Shown: positions 35,653 through 48,787 of the stretch, one piece after another
How the letters are laid out: the number at the start of each line of letters is the position of its first letter
Position numbering within the stretch: the stretch's first letter is position 1
Origin: Isoetes taiwanensis
Taxonomy: Eukaryota > Streptophyta > Lycopodiopsida > Isoetales > Isoetaceae
Direction: 5' to 3'
Length of the DNA: 64,000 bases
Assembly: GCA_021234155.1 (NCBI GenBank)
Contig: JAJEKV010000199.1
Coordinates: 62,001 to 126,000, forward strand
Notes under the pieces: generated by a model
The model's database searches: none
What the model saw: the letters and a program-made list of their open reading frames with translations, nothing else
What the model was told of the DNA's origin: nothing
Program-made: the position numbers and the translations under genes

Positions 35653-38474
35653 ATGGTTGTTGAAATTGGTAGGCTTGCTTTAAAAAATTGTCCATCTAGT
35701 TATTCCAGTAACCAGCAATGTATAGCATTTGTTAGCAGAAGGTCAAACAACAGTGGCACTCGGTTGCTTAAAAATGTTGTGGATGATCTCGAATTCAATT
35801 CTGGTTCTGGAAGTGCTTTAAAGTATTCTGCACTCTTGCGTGAGTGTACAAGACTTCAGGCTTTGGAGGAAGGAAAGCGTATTCATAATCACATCATAAA
35901 TGCTGGCTTGCATGGGTCTTTGGGTTTAGGTAACCTCCTTATCAACTTCTATGTGAAGAATAACGATTTAGAGGATGCTCAGAAGGTGTTTGATGAGATG
36001 AAGCAGAGGGATTTAGTTTCTTGGACTTCCATGATTGGAGGCTATGCATATTGTGGGTTTGTAAATGAAGCCTTTGAAACGTTTAGGCAGATGCAAGACG
36101 GAGGATTTCAACCCAACAGAATTACTTTTATAAGTATTATCAGTGCATGTTGTTTGTTGCCGAAAGGAAGGTTGATTCACAGCATCATTCTCACTAGTGG
36201 AGTTGAACTGGACCTTATTTTGGAAAACAGCCTTATCAACATGTATGGAAAGTGTGGATGTTTGGAGGATGCCTGCACAATCTTCAATAAAGTACCCAGG
36301 AAAGACATAATTTCATGGAATAGCATAATTGCAAGCTTTTCTCAGCAGAGTCATGGCAAAGGGAATCTTCTTTTACATCAAATGCAATTGGAAGACATGA
36401 AGCCAAATAAGGTGACATTTCTTAACATCCTTACTTCATGTTCTGTTTTGGAAATGATATCCATAGGTACGTTTATCCATTCGTGCATTATAAAAAGTGG
36501 GGTAGAGTTTGATGTCGTCATTGGGAATGCACTTATCAGCATGTATGACAGATGTGGAAGTATTGAAGATGCATGTCATGTGTTCAGTGTAATGCCTAAA
36601 CAAGACGTTATATCTTGGAATACTGTGATTGCAGCCTATGTACAGCATGGATGCAGTTGGAAGGCCCTCGATTATTATGAGCAGCTCCCACAGGAAAGGA
36701 TGGCACCAAACAAGGTAACTTTTCTTGCTGTTATTGACGCATGTGCGTTCCTGGCTACACATGCAAGAGGTAAGCTGATTCATGTCTGTATTTTGCATAA
36801 AGGACTTGGGATGGATGTAGCAGTTGGAACAGCTCTTTTAAACATGTATGCAAAGTATGAGAGCTTGCAGGAGGCAAGAAAAATCTTCAACAGTATGCCA
36901 CATCAGGATCCCATAGCATGGAATGCCATTATTGCAGCTTATGCTCAAAATGGACACAAGAAGGCTGCTATTCAGCTCTTTTACCAAATGCACAAAAATG
37001 GTTGGAACCCGAGCCAAGCCACAATAACAAGTATTGTCGGGGTCTGTTCAATTGCAGAGGATCTTGCAGAAGGTAAGTTGATCCATGCTTACATCATTGG
37101 CAATGGTTACTTGGTAGATAGCACGGTTGGGAGTGCACTTGTTAACATGTATGGTTACTGTGGTGTCTTAGAGGAAGCAATTAGGGTATTTCAGAAGCTT
37201 GATCATCATAGTACACCATTGTGTAGCTCCCTTATCATAGCGTATTTGCTCCAACGACAGGACAAGGATAGTATTAAACTTTTCCATGAAATGTGGCAAC
37301 AATGTGGCGAGTTGAACAAGGCTGCATGTTTCCATGTTCTGAACGAATGTTCTCTTTTAGTTCATGGAAAGCTGATCCATGCGTATATAATTGCTAATAA
37401 GGATGAGCCCCATGTGATTATAGAAATGGCACTCATTGGCATGTATGGACGGTGTGGGAGTTTAGATAACTCATTCAGGGTGTTTTCTTACTTAGAAAAT
37501 TGTGATGTGATTGTATGGAATGAACTTGTGGCAGCAAGTGTTCAAAATAAAAAGGGAGAGAATGCGCTCCAGACTTTTCAGCAATTGTTGGCAGAATCCG
37601 TTGAACCAAATGTGGTCACTTTTGTCCATGTTCTTAATGCATGTTCTAGCATCATGGATTTTAGAGAGGGCATCCTCGTCCATTCTTTTATCATTACAAG
37701 CAGAGTTGAGCCTGATGTGCTTGTTTGGAATTGTATCATCAACATGTACTGCAACTGTGGGAGTATTGAGGACGGCGCAGGACCTTTAAAAAAGCCCTCA
37801 ACATGATGTGGCATCATGGAATATACTGATGGCATCATGCATTCAACATGACTCTGATGAGGGAGGCTATTCAACTCTTCAGACAAATGCAAGAAAGTGG
37901 CATGGAACCCAACAGATCAACTTTTGTGACTGTACTCAATGCATGCTCCAACTTGGCAACACTCACAGAGGGGATAATGGTCCATCTGCAAATAAATAGT
38001 AGCAGGTTTTGTTCCGAAGTTGCTGTAGGAAATGCTCTTATTCAGATGTATGGGAAATGCGGGAGCCTACACGACGCATATATAGTGTTTACTAAAATGC
38101 CTTTGCGGGATGTTGCATCATGGAATACAATCATAGGTTCATATGGTCAACATGGTTATGGGGACAAGGTCCTCCAATTTTTTGTAGAGATGGTAAAGAC
38201 AGGTATTGAACCAAGTGCAATAACATTTGTGAGTGTCCTTTCTGCTCTAAATCATTCAGGTATGGTAGATCATGGTCACCATTATTTTGTTTCTATGTCT
38301 TTAGACTACGGTCTTGTCCCAATAGCAGAACACTACTGTTGTCTGGTCGATCTTCTTGCACGTGCATGGCGCCTGGATGAGGCAGAAGACTTTATCAGCA
38401 AGATGCCATTCCAGCCTGGTGCTGAGGCATGGAGAGCTCTATTAAGGTCCTACAGGAAACTGGTTGTTAAATAA
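35653..38474 (+). pseudogene. PLS-class pentatricopeptide-repeat protein, frame broken near 37.78 kb
   Basis: PPR proteins bind organellar RNA base by base to guide editing, splicing or processing. The start at 35,653 gives 717 open codons, then frame-shifted continuation to 38,474. The N-terminus (about 55 residues, rich in S, N and R) could be an organelle targeting region. From about residue 56, roughly 20 motifs follow in L-S-P triplets (for example NALISMYDRCGSIEDACHVF, VISWNTVIAAYVQHG, EGKLIHAYIIGNGYLVD), and six or so more follow the break, ending in VSVLSALNHSGMVDHGHHYF, YCCLVDLLARAWRLDEAEDF and AEAWRALLRSYRKLVVK. That end is inside the E1 motif; there is no E2 or DYW domain. Lesions: an extra G near 37,773, a stop at about 37,787, an extra G near 37,860. 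No introns. Either a recent pseudogene or assembly errors. Confidence 0.85.
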
Positions 38475-40100
38475 GAAAGCAACCTGCTGATCTAGGATTG
38501 AAGTATTTACTATAACTTATGTAACATTATTTCCTGTCAACCAGTTGACGGCGATACATTTTGAGGATGGATGCACGAATTTTTGTTCTGACGAGAATGT
38601 ATATGAGCCCGTTCTTTGAATATGATGGTAGTGAAGACATGCCCGGATGCATGATGGCCATGGAATATATGCTTGAAGCTCTGCTATTTGATAGGTGTTC
38701 AAGGTGGTTCAGGCTTGATAGTGTCCACACACGTAATTTTTGTCATTAGATGACAATTTGAGGCCAAAGATTTTAGCGACAAAGCTGCACCCATGAAAAG
38801 AGGTGAGAACGATTAGAGTTCCCCAATAAAAGGAAAAAAAAAGGAAGCCGCAGGACGTATGTTTTCTTTTTTCTGGTCAATGATTTGGAGCAGGAGTTGG
38901 ATTGTAGACACGTCTAAACCATTTTTTCCCCTTTCTTTACAGCGATGCCTTGTTTCCTGAGGAGTTCGCTTCTACTTCTAGAGCTGCACACTGCGATTTA
39001 GAGCAAGGGAATGTGCACTTCAAATCATTCAGAGCTTGTCCATCCTGACGAATTCTGGTATGTTCTGGGCATTGTTAGTTGGATTGCCGGGTTCGCTGTA
39101 CCAGGACTAACTCTATGAAGGATTTCTTGATTTGGGTCGTGATCTATGATTTGGTTTGGTCGTTAAACTGCATTACTAGGTCGATTTTCAAGCCGAAATA
39201 CCTTGTACAAGAAAGCCGCAGTTCCAGCTGGTTCTAAGTACCGGGTTCCGATGGACAAATAAGGGGTCCTTGCCACGTGTACGATAACAAGACCTATAAA
39301 TTGAGTGCCATTTTGCTTCAACGGCTGACAACAATTAAATTTTTGTAAAGCGTAAGAGTTCACAATAATTTTATGTGGAAGAAACAGCCAATATTTTCAT
39401 CTACAGATGCATACTATCCGGTCTTTCAGATAAAGTCTATGGAATTATAAGTATCAATACAAGTAAGGCCGCCGCGAACATTTCTCTTCACCGAGTTAGT
39501 GTCATTTCAAGATGGAATTCTTCGATTAAATAACCCGTTGATTAGTCTAAGTTAAATGCCAGTCTAATAGTAATAGGCAATAGGCAAGAACATTTAAACC
39601 CTTGAAATAAGTTTCTTTGAATAAGATGATAGCTTTAGAAACTATGACCCTTAAACCAAATATTATCTAGTTCAAGAACTTGATACGAAACATTAGCCGT
39701 CTGGTTGAACACACAAATATTCTTTCCATACACACCATATAAACTATAGATCAACAAAAATGCACCTTAATAGATCAACAAAAATGCACCTTATTCCGTG
39801 AATAGAGCGGGGCCAAGGATCCCTCGTTTTATCGAACCTATTAGGTTGGGAAATAACTTTGAAGAGCATGGTCGGCCAACATTTGTTGGTTTGAAACCAA
39901 TGCTTCTAGGGTGTATTATTGCTTTGGCCGTCGGATAGCGACATCTTCGCTGAGGGGAATATCTTGCGTGAGGTGTATCCCCTAAGGCCCTCACGGGTCA
40001 AGATGGGGTCAAATTAACCCCACTTTATAGGGGTGCTCCCCATTGGCTTAATGAGCACAAACACCATATTGTACAAGAAAGCAACCCTACACCCCAAATA
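38475..40100. other. PPR 3' flank and unrecognised DNA
   Basis: Just after the PPR stop another frame reads PADLGLKYLL, compatible with the missing part of E1, but no DYW-like sequence follows. A short duplication (tagatcaacaaaaatgcacc) occurs at 39,750 and 39,772. Nothing else recognised. Confidence 0.35.
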
Positions 40101-40113
40101 CTACATGCCATCT

Positions 40114-40172
40114 GGGCCTGGGGAATTGAACCCCAATTATATTCCAATGCCCATGTATTGTATGCCTGAATT
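40114..40172 (-). repeat. tRNA-related short repeat (SINE head-like), copy 2
   Basis: On the minus strand ggcattggaatataattggggttcaattccccaggcc contains the same T-arm-like stem and B box as 13,736-13,800. No full tRNA cloverleaf. Confidence 0.45.
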
Positions 40173-42050
40173 CAGATGCTTGCGATGCAGATGAGAAGGG
40201 CAGCATGCCCACAACAAGTCTGGTTACCCTGAATCTGGGCCTGCCCTAAACCCTCCAAGATGAAAGCAAATCAAAGGGCTCAAAATGAGTAACTAAAATG
40301 AGAACTCAATGTTGTATTTGTTTTGACTCTTCTTAGTAACGGACTAGCACCGCCGGGATTAGCGAGAAAATGATGAAGATTACACCCGGTATCAAATTGT
40401 CAAAAGCATGAGATAAATAAAGCTACATGTTCATTCGCCAAGGCAATCCAAGCCACAAGATTATGCTTACGGCCCTAGCCGATTAATGCGATAAGTAAAG
40501 TAAGGCATGGTCGACCACATCAACACAAGCCCGCGACAAAACATCTCGAGCCCACCCGCGGATGAGGCGACCTCACCTTTTCTGCTGACCTCACCTTTTC
40601 CGGCAATGCTCTGGTTGTAGAGTTTACAACTCCACCTGCAGACGCGGCATGGCCAAGACCATAGCCTTTCCTCCGGAACCTCTTCCATCATCATAGCGAT
40701 TTAGCAACATCACGGCAAACGTCACAGGCGACCCATGCCCGGCACCCGGTGGTGACACAACTCGAGTCTATCCGACTATTTTTCGTGAACATAGATTGCC
40801 TTTTTTTTTCTCTCACCACGGATCTTTTCGGGCTCCACAGTTGCATGACCTACGAGCAAAACATCTCCACAAATTCTATGCATCTATTCTAGCCTCTTTT
40901 TGCTAACGGATCTACTTGATGGATGAAAGAACGACCTACATAAAGGCGGTTTCGTACAAGACAAGATCTAATTGCCTACGTGGCTCTCCCTTAAAAGGCG
41001 AAGGAGGAGCCGCTCATATGTTACGGATGACCACCCGGCAAATTTGAAGCAAACACCCATCCCGACACTGCGGCAAAAAGCGAGGAATAGAAAGGCGCAT
41101 CCGTTGCTCGCCATATGCCAAACGCCCCGCGGGATCTTATCCACGGTTCCACCGCCGACACCAGCGTATCACGCTGCTCCTTAAGCGAGATGCCCGACAT
41201 CAGTTCATACCATGTCACATACGAATACCTCTACAAAACTTCTCAAATCTTGAGTTATAAAATGCGGCTTTTACGATCGCGGCAACATTATAAAATTTAA
41301 AAGGTCGATGACACTGGAAATAAAGTCAAGTCGGTGGAGATAAAATAAAAATAAAGAAGGCAAGCAAAAGGAATGGAAAGATCGTTGCTAAGCAATTGGA
41401 TTGAACTAAGAGAATATTCGGATTGAGCGGGGCTGTGGTTTGGCGAAGACCTCACTTAGCATCGAAGACAACGGTGAAAACATCAAGAAGAGATGAAATC
41501 CGGAGATCGTGGATATCCGATTCGAGGTTGGTATCGATATGATGAATGGAGACTCGAGGGGTTTTACTCAGTGTTGAATATTGGATCCTGAGTATAGAAA
41601 GTAATACTTGGCTGGGTTTTTGCTTGTGCAATAGCATTTGGAGTAAATCAGAGGCAAGACAGTTTCACAAATCCCTCACAGTAACATTTTAATTTTGAGG
41701 AGATGCTTGCCTATTTGCGTCGCGATTGCAATTTTGTTTGCTCGGGTGTTTTCTAGCCTGAAGATCTTTCTGGCAGCGAATCGCTTTGCATCCTTTTGTA
41801 TTGCAGAGAAACGTCTGTCGCAGAGGGTGCCATGGCTCCGACCTTTACTTCTGGGTGCCGATAACAGACTTGTTTCAATCGCTTCTCTTATGCTGGGAAT
41901 TTCTGCTGTGAAATATGATGCAAAAACGCCATGTTGTCCGACATAGCGAAACCTAAATAAGCTAAAAGAATGCGTAGTATAGACATTGGGGAAACAAATG
42001 ACAACCACATTCATTAATTTTAATCAATCATTGAGTTGAGGGTATTGATT
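40173..42050. other. Unrecognised DNA
   Basis: Somewhat richer in G+C than its surroundings up to about 41.9 kb. A 112-residue minus-strand frame (41,676-42,014) and an overlapping 83-residue plus-strand frame are open but show no domain or homology I know; I do not call either. Confidence 0.3.
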
Positions 42051-42518
42051 AAATTTACTAACCTTCTTCAACACATATCCAAGTATTTTTTTTATAAAAC
42101 CCAATAGTAGATAAGATAATAAATATAACAAACACAAATAAATAAGTATAAAACTATATTCAGAGAAGGTCCTTATCAAGAGGACTCGTTAACAAAATAT
42201 TAATGACATATTCAACAAAATTTGGTCTTATTCAGATTTAATACATAACGCTTCAAGAACGCCATTATAAGAATATATGTATTGTGTGATTCTTCTTGAT
42301 TGTTATAATTTTTATAAGTTTATCTTTAAATTAAAACTATAATGGTTATAAAAGAATAAACTTGATTTTCAAACTAATTTTTATTTGAATCTATTTTTAT
42401 TGATTTAACAGATTCAAGATTTAGCAATCATGATAATTAAATGAAATCTGATGGTTTGATAAGCAATTGACTTAAAAATATTATTAGAATTTCACAATTT
42501 ACAAACTTTTACACTTTT

Positions 42519-42695
42519 AAAAATACTTTAAGGAAGGTCTTAGGTTGAAATTAATTAAATGATATAAAGTTATTGGTTTAATAATAACTATTAAATAATT
42601 TATTATTGATGAAATAAAAATATTTTAATCAAACATAAACTTAATCATTTAATTAATTTCAATGTAAAACTTTCTTTAAATATTTAAAAAAAATA
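42519..42695. repeat. AT-rich inverted repeat
   Basis: Arms at about 42,519-42,565 and 42,648-42,692 pair over more than 40 bases, sharing gaaattaattaaatgat and its complement, within a very AT-rich stretch (about 42,040-43,000). A MITE remnant or matrix-attachment-like DNA are both possible. Confidence 0.5.
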
Positions 42696-42805
42696 GCATT
42701 TTAATTATATAGGGTTATCTTAGATGAAAATTTAATTCTAAATAGATGCAACCAAGAATTAGTTTAGAAAGCAACTTTAAACTTTGGTAAGTATCATATT
42801 TTTAT

Positions 42806-42890
42806 CTAAAGATCGTTTTTTTATCTAAAGCTAAAAATACATTTATCTAAAGATGTATTTTTTATCTAAAAGCTAAAAAATACATTTATT
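42806..42890. repeat. Short tandem repeat, tttttatctaaag units
   Basis: Four spaced copies of (t)nTTATCTAAAG with interspersed gctaaaaatacattta. Low-complexity local duplication. Confidence 0.6.
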
Positions 42891-43199
42891 AGATTTGCAT
42901 AAGTCCAAATTTTGTTAAATACGTCATATTAAGGTTTTTTCAAATTGATGCCCTTATTTTCAAGGGTCCTCATTTTTTTGCCCTTTTATGGTGAAGGGCA
43001 AATTTTTTTGTTGCCCTTATAAATAATGGCTCTTAAGAAAATCCCCTTAATTGGAAGGGTTGGAGGCCTATTTAAGGGTGGGCAACGTTGTAAAGTTGAT
43101 CATTGCATAAAGGAAACCTTCATCACAGACCACCTGTCCACAATCCTAGGAATTTTCACGTCACATTTTCTTCCCGACTAGGCGCTCACATCTAAAGGC

Positions 43200-44450
43200 C
43201 AAAAACAGCTTACAGCATTTAGCATTTGAGACCAGGTTTTAGAGCGACAGTGTGAAACATCGACAGTGATGGTGTTTGTGTGGAATCTCGTTGTATTATT
43301 TACTGATTTACTATCTGGTTACATTGTCTATCGATTCAGCATACATCTCATTGCTGTCTCCTCAAATCTGGGAGTATGGCGGATGTTCATCTTTCTTGCA
43401 GTTCAGAACGGTCGCGGATTTCTTGAACACAGGATCCATTGGAGGATATACTACTTATTCCTCGATCTTATTCCTCGATCTTGCACAATTTGGGTTAAAT
43501 AGGTTACATCTAAGAGTGCGAATTGTTAATCCACGGGAACAGTATTTAATTTTTGCTGGAGTTGTTGGAATAAGGTTTCAGGCCTTTAGAAGAAGAATAG
43601 CTCGCTTAGATCCATAAATCTTGATGTAAGTAATTTGATTTTGATAATCTTTTCAATCTTTAATACGAGCATTTTAATCTTTGATCCTAAATGTTTCAGT
43701 ATGCTAGTATCCAACTTCTATCTTTAAATGCTCGTATCCTTAAGCTTTGGGGCGGAACTGGCCAAGATTCTTCTGATATAAGTATCATGTTTTTACAGGT
43801 TGGATGGGGCCGGAACAAATCTCAAAATCATTTGCCGGAAGAAATGGAATTCTCAAAATTTTTGCCCATGCGGTTAGAGTTAACTTATTTAGTCGGATTT
43901 GGATTTGGATCTTCTCTTCCTTTTGGCGGATCTTCCTTTGGTCTTGCCCGATCTTAGGTACAGCTTTGGCCCATGTTCACCAAGCGCCATTTGTTGGATC
44001 TTTTCCTTGGGCTCAAAAGTTATGTTACATGAAAAATTGATCTGTTCCTTCATCTCAGAATGGAAGAATTTGTTGAGTTTGCTGGCGCCCTTATGCTCAG
44101 AGATTGTTTTCTAAGATATGGCTGCATAACTTATTGCTTCTGGACTAGAGGAAGCATCATATTATTATTGTTGCTTATTTCTCTTCAGGTTAGCAGGACC
44201 CATTTTGTTTTATTGATACAGGCCCACTGTTGGGCTTCATTTTTCTCCGTGCTTTTTAGACATGGTCTTAGTTCAGGAATATATGGCATCATGTATGTTG
44301 GATCGGGCACCTCCAAGCTTCACGTCGCATTCAATTCTCTTTTCTCAAATGGTAGTGATCAATGCCTCTCTACTGCACCAGCAGCATTTTATCCCTTCGA
44401 TCTAACAGCAGAGAAGATCATGTCAGATGACCATTTCAGTGTCAAATGAG
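43200..44450 (+). other. Open but unrecognised plus-strand region
   Basis: Several medium frames (113 residues at 43,276; 129 residues at 44,060) are open but lack known motifs, and splice-like sites (ttttacag near 43,797) do not join them convincingly. I leave this as unassigned; it could be untranslated exon and intron sequence of an unknown gene. Confidence 0.2.
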
Positions 44451-45004
44451 GCCTAGGCCGTTCTAGATTACAAATGCCCTCTTTGTCATTATAATAACAA
44501 TGTTTCCATATCTTTGCCATTATGGCATCATGCGTCGGACTGGATAACTTCTGTAAGATTCAGGAGTGTTTGTAGAACATGTGTCTGTCTTCACTTCAGC
44601 CAATGTCAAGGCTTGAATGTCTCCACTTTAGCCAATGTCAAGCTTTGAACTTGAGTTTACCTTCTGAATCAGATTGATAGTTGCTACTCAGACTTAGTCT
44701 CTGGGTCACTTGTCACTGCACTCTGAGGAAACTTTGTTGGAACCTGAGAAATAGTAGCAGTGCAGTGCAATATCGAGATTAGAGAATCTATCATTGTTTG
44801 CAAAGTCCGTCCTCATGATGGTGATATTGAACGTTAATTGATGTAAATACAAGGGATATGATTATTAATTTATGCAGGAATGGGAATTAGATTAAAGTGT
44901 TATATGAAAAGGGTTAGCAATTCAAATCTTTGGAGAAAAAACGAGACCTCTGTCCTATTCCATAACGCAAAGCAAAAATGCGGGATTTCTCTGGCATATT
45001 AAGA

Positions 45005-45104
45005 ATATCTTTCAAACTGTTCGAACTTACACAAATGCATCATATGCTGGCAACATCTTTCAAACTGTTTGAACTTACAAAAATGCATCACTATGCAGGC
45101 AATG
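45005..45104. repeat. 50-bp tandem duplication
   Basis: Two adjacent copies of catctttcaaactgtt, gaacttacacaaatgcatca and tatgctggcaa with few differences. Confidence 0.75.
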
Positions 45105-46924
45105 ATGTTGGATAGTAATAATGGGTCCAACCCCATGGTTTGGAACCATTTGCCGCGATAAACTTCTTGTAGCAATAGAAATTTTGGAAGTCGTATGATT
45201 ATACCAAGTGATAATTTAGTTGTAAAAGATCCTTTTTAGGCTTCTTTGGATTCAAGATGCTTTGATATAGAGTATTGCTTTATATTGCCTACAAGAAAAA
45301 CTATTATTATTAACTAGAAGAAATTATTCAAATGCCAGGACAAAACATGGCGATGGAAAAAGCATAAATCCTACCTTAATATAATATCTCAAATTATAGA
45401 CACCATAACAATATCAAAGAATTCATCAAATATCTAGCATAATAACAGGGTGAAAATCTACTTAACTGGCAAGATCGTTCGGGTTTCGAAGTGGCTACAG
45501 TAGCCGCCATTAGCGGCAGTCCTGATTCGTGAAGTCTCAGAAGGAGAGCATGCTGGAAGGGCCTTCCAGGCCAGACTTATAGCTGGTAACCCACATGATT
45601 TGTTTTTCGGAGTCATGATGATTCCTTTCAACTGTGCCTTGAGCTCTCAGAATCGCTGGCAGGCTTGCTCTATGAACCGTGTCCATTGCAGCTCAGGGAT
45701 TTTTTAGGGTCTTTGCACCAGTCTGAGGCATTACCCAGCTCTTGAAGTTCGTGAGGTCTAGTTGTAATGTCAGACTGTTAGCACATGAAGTCGGCTTTTA
45801 GCCCAGAGTATGGCCATCTTTCTTAGTTTTAAACCTTAAGGTTGATCTTCTATTGGACTTTGGCCCGCACTCACTGCGGTTTCTACGATGCACTCACTGT
45901 AGTTGTGTAAGGTCAGGTTTCAATGCTAACTAAGACTGATTTGGTTATTCTTTATTTGAGGCTTAGAGTTCTAGTTTGTGTCCTTGCCACGGTCTAAGAA
46001 GTGGGGAACAGAGTTCTTGTTTGAGAGCGGTTCTTCATGGAAGCTTGATCTTCAAAGCTCAGGGGTTTTGTAGTTGGATCGGTTGGGGCAAGAACAGGGG
46101 GAATTGGACGGGCCTTTCATCTCAGGTTTGCTATTGCACTAGTTACAACTTGGGTATTACATTCTTTCACCGCTATGATTGGCATAGTGAAAGGAATGCA
46201 TGAGTTTTATATAGCCAGGCATCTTAGGTTACTATTTTATTGTGCTTGCTTAGATGGTTGTGTAAGCTTGGAATATGTAGCATTCTAGTTCTTGAGCAGT
46301 TGTTTATGTATGAAATCCTCCGAAGGTAACTTAAAGGTGTACAAAGAGGACTTTCCAAAACTGGTATGCCTTAGCCTGAAACGTTCCTATGTTGCTGGGC
46401 AGATTTATTGTAACAGAGGTTATTGGATCCTTGTTGAAGACAAGATAAAGATTTCTTGTGCTTGAGCCCGGTTGGGCAGTTAAAGAGAGCTCCTATCAGT
46501 TGTCCAGCTTCACGCTGATTGTTATCTTTGAATAATTGACTCTTCATCTTTTGTTCACTCTTCATCCTAGTGTTGATTATAATCTGAGGTTTCACATCAT
46601 TGCAACTACTTTAATCGTATTAAGTGGTATCAGAGCCTAGATTTCATCTTATATTCTGTGCAATGGCCAACCGCTTTAATATTCGATCATTAGTACCCGG
46701 CGTTAAGAAGCTTGCGGATTTTTATAGCCAAGCAAATTGCTAATCAAATTGCTCTACCATAAGCCTACATCGAAAGCAAGATTATCAAACAAAATTGGAG
46801 CAAATAGCTTTATTTTACAGATTCTTACCTATGAGTTCCCAACCTCTACTTCCAAATCAGCCTCCACCCATTAACCCGTAGCCTATAAATTCCCCGCCAA
46901 ATTCTCCTAATACAACTAATGCTT

Positions 46925-47370
46925 CAGCCAGAATTAAATGGTTTGAGAAAGTGGAGGGCATGCCAACTTTCAAAGGGGAAAAGAGGAGTCCCCTACGGTT
47001 ATGGGATTCTTAGCTACATGGGAAAGTTTTTTGAAAGAGTTGAACTCTTGAGTTGCAAAACTTCAGGCAATGGATAAATATCTTACAGATGTAGCTTCAA
47101 TTTGGTGGCAAGGAAGGAAGAGAATGGCCCGGTGATTAAAACATGGCGAGGAATTCAAAGAGCCTTGAAAGCCATAACTTACACGCAAGTTACTATGTAG
47201 ATCTGCAAAGAGAATGGGATATATTCACACAAGGGGAACGAGAATTTGTTTACCAGTACACAAGCAAATTCAACCGTCTGTCGGTTCAAATGGAAGGTCA
47301 TAGCGATAAGGAGTTAACAAGGAAATTTATGTCGTTGTTAAAGGGACATTTGTATCACGAACTTAAGTAG
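46925..47370 (+). pseudogene. Retrotransposon gag relic
   Basis: Frames read WFEKVEGMPTFKGEKRS, then NLHASYYVDLQREWDIFTQG, REFVYQYTSKFNRLSVQMEG and LTRKFMSLLKGHLYHELK. This is the capsid (retrotrans_gag) core of a Ty3/gypsy-like element, where the W-x-x-F-xxGExxVxxY pattern is typical. Stops and shifts break it, so it makes no protein. It is internal to the short LTR element. Confidence 0.6.
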
Positions 47371-47802
47371 ATTCCCAAATATTGGACAAAGCGGTGCGAA
47401 AACGAAAAGCGAAGCCATGAAAAGAAAGTTTAATCCCAAGTGATCAAAGTATGATATATGAGAAGGTTACCCCCGAGAAGATAATGGCAAGCGGGACACA
47501 GATAAGGCGAATAATAACGGGGCAAAAAGAGTTAGGTTCAATGACGATCGTAGAGACTCGAATAATAGGAACATGAGTACATATGCGTTGGACCTCAAAA
47601 GCTTTTGCCAAAAAGCGAACTCCATGAGACAAACATCAAATTGAAATTGAAGCTCCCAAAGAGCAAGGAAGACAAGAGAAAAGTGTTAATGCATACTATT
47701 GCAAAAGCATCCGACTCTCATGTGAAATTTGACAAAGGCTGCAAACAAAGGGAGTTTGAGAGAAGTCGATTAACTATCCGTCATTTATCTTCATTTGGTT
47801 GA

Positions 47803-48787
47803 GTTTGAGTAGGCTATGTATAACTGCGTGAACATGTGTGATTTTTTTTTTATTTCAATAGAATAAAAATTTTTATTGCCTCATAACGAAAGGAAACTAT
47901 CTTTCTTGCTCAAGTTAATTGGGAATTTTTAACTTGGGCGTAGAAAGGGATTTACTTTTACGTTCTTGTAGGGGAAACCTACACGGAACATCGAGAAGAT
48001 TTGGGAATGCCATGACTATTCAAGCGAGGGATGCCTCCTTGATGGATCAACATGGAGTTTTACGTTCAAGTACAAACCATGCCTTGAAGGATCAGAAAAA
48101 GAACATTCAGGAAATGAGATTGGTCTTAAGAAGGAAGGACCAGCACACCTCTCTCATGACACTCAAAAGGGTTTGATGAAATTTCTTCGGGTTTTATATA
48201 GCGATCGAGGTCGATTGGTGAAAGAAGAAAAGGACTGATATGGGGCGGCTCGGGGGAGTGGTTCAAGCCAACACCGGATCGGTGAAAGCGCGGGACAAGG
48301 ACATATGGAACACATAAGAGGAACAAAATAATGTTTGCTTAAAAATATATGTGGGCGATAGCGGAATCGAGCTCACGGCCAAGAAGCGGCGCCAAGTCTC
48401 TCGAGGCCCGATCGAATTGCAAAAGAATACCTCGCCCCTGAGATAAAGGTTGATTAGAGATTATTCATGGCGATTTTCTCCTATTTACCAGTTCCCCTTT
48501 ATACAGATAAGAAAGGGATCATCTAAGCTATTTCTGGCCGATTTATACCTGCCTGATTCTCCTTGCCTTTTTCTAGCAAGCTATTTCCTGAAGTGAAAAG
48601 GTCGATCCTAGAACAGCCCTTTCTATCTGTGTAAATAAGAGAAGAAATCTGAATTCACTCAATCGAGCCATCCTTGTTAAACCTGTTGTTTTTGTCAATA
48701 ACAATTAACCCAGCTCTGTTCAGAATCGTGGCCCCTGCTTAAGCTTTCAGAAACCCTTGCCATAGCCGCTGCCAGTGCAAATTCCCA
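47803..48787. other. Internal remainder and LTR-like DNA of the short element
   Basis: No reverse transcriptase found. A hairpin with arms near 48,491-48,512 and 48,616-48,637 (ttatacagataagaaaggg against ccctttctatctgtgtaaa) lies before the second direct repeat and may belong to its LTR. Confidence 0.35.

Noticed and set aside
43276-43617. 113-residue plus-strand ORF as a gene
   Set aside because: No recognisable domain, no clear splice continuation and no relatives known to me; left as unassigned.
46371-46595. 74-residue minus-strand ORF
   Set aside because: It lies entirely inside the LTR-like direct repeat and is antisense to the element.
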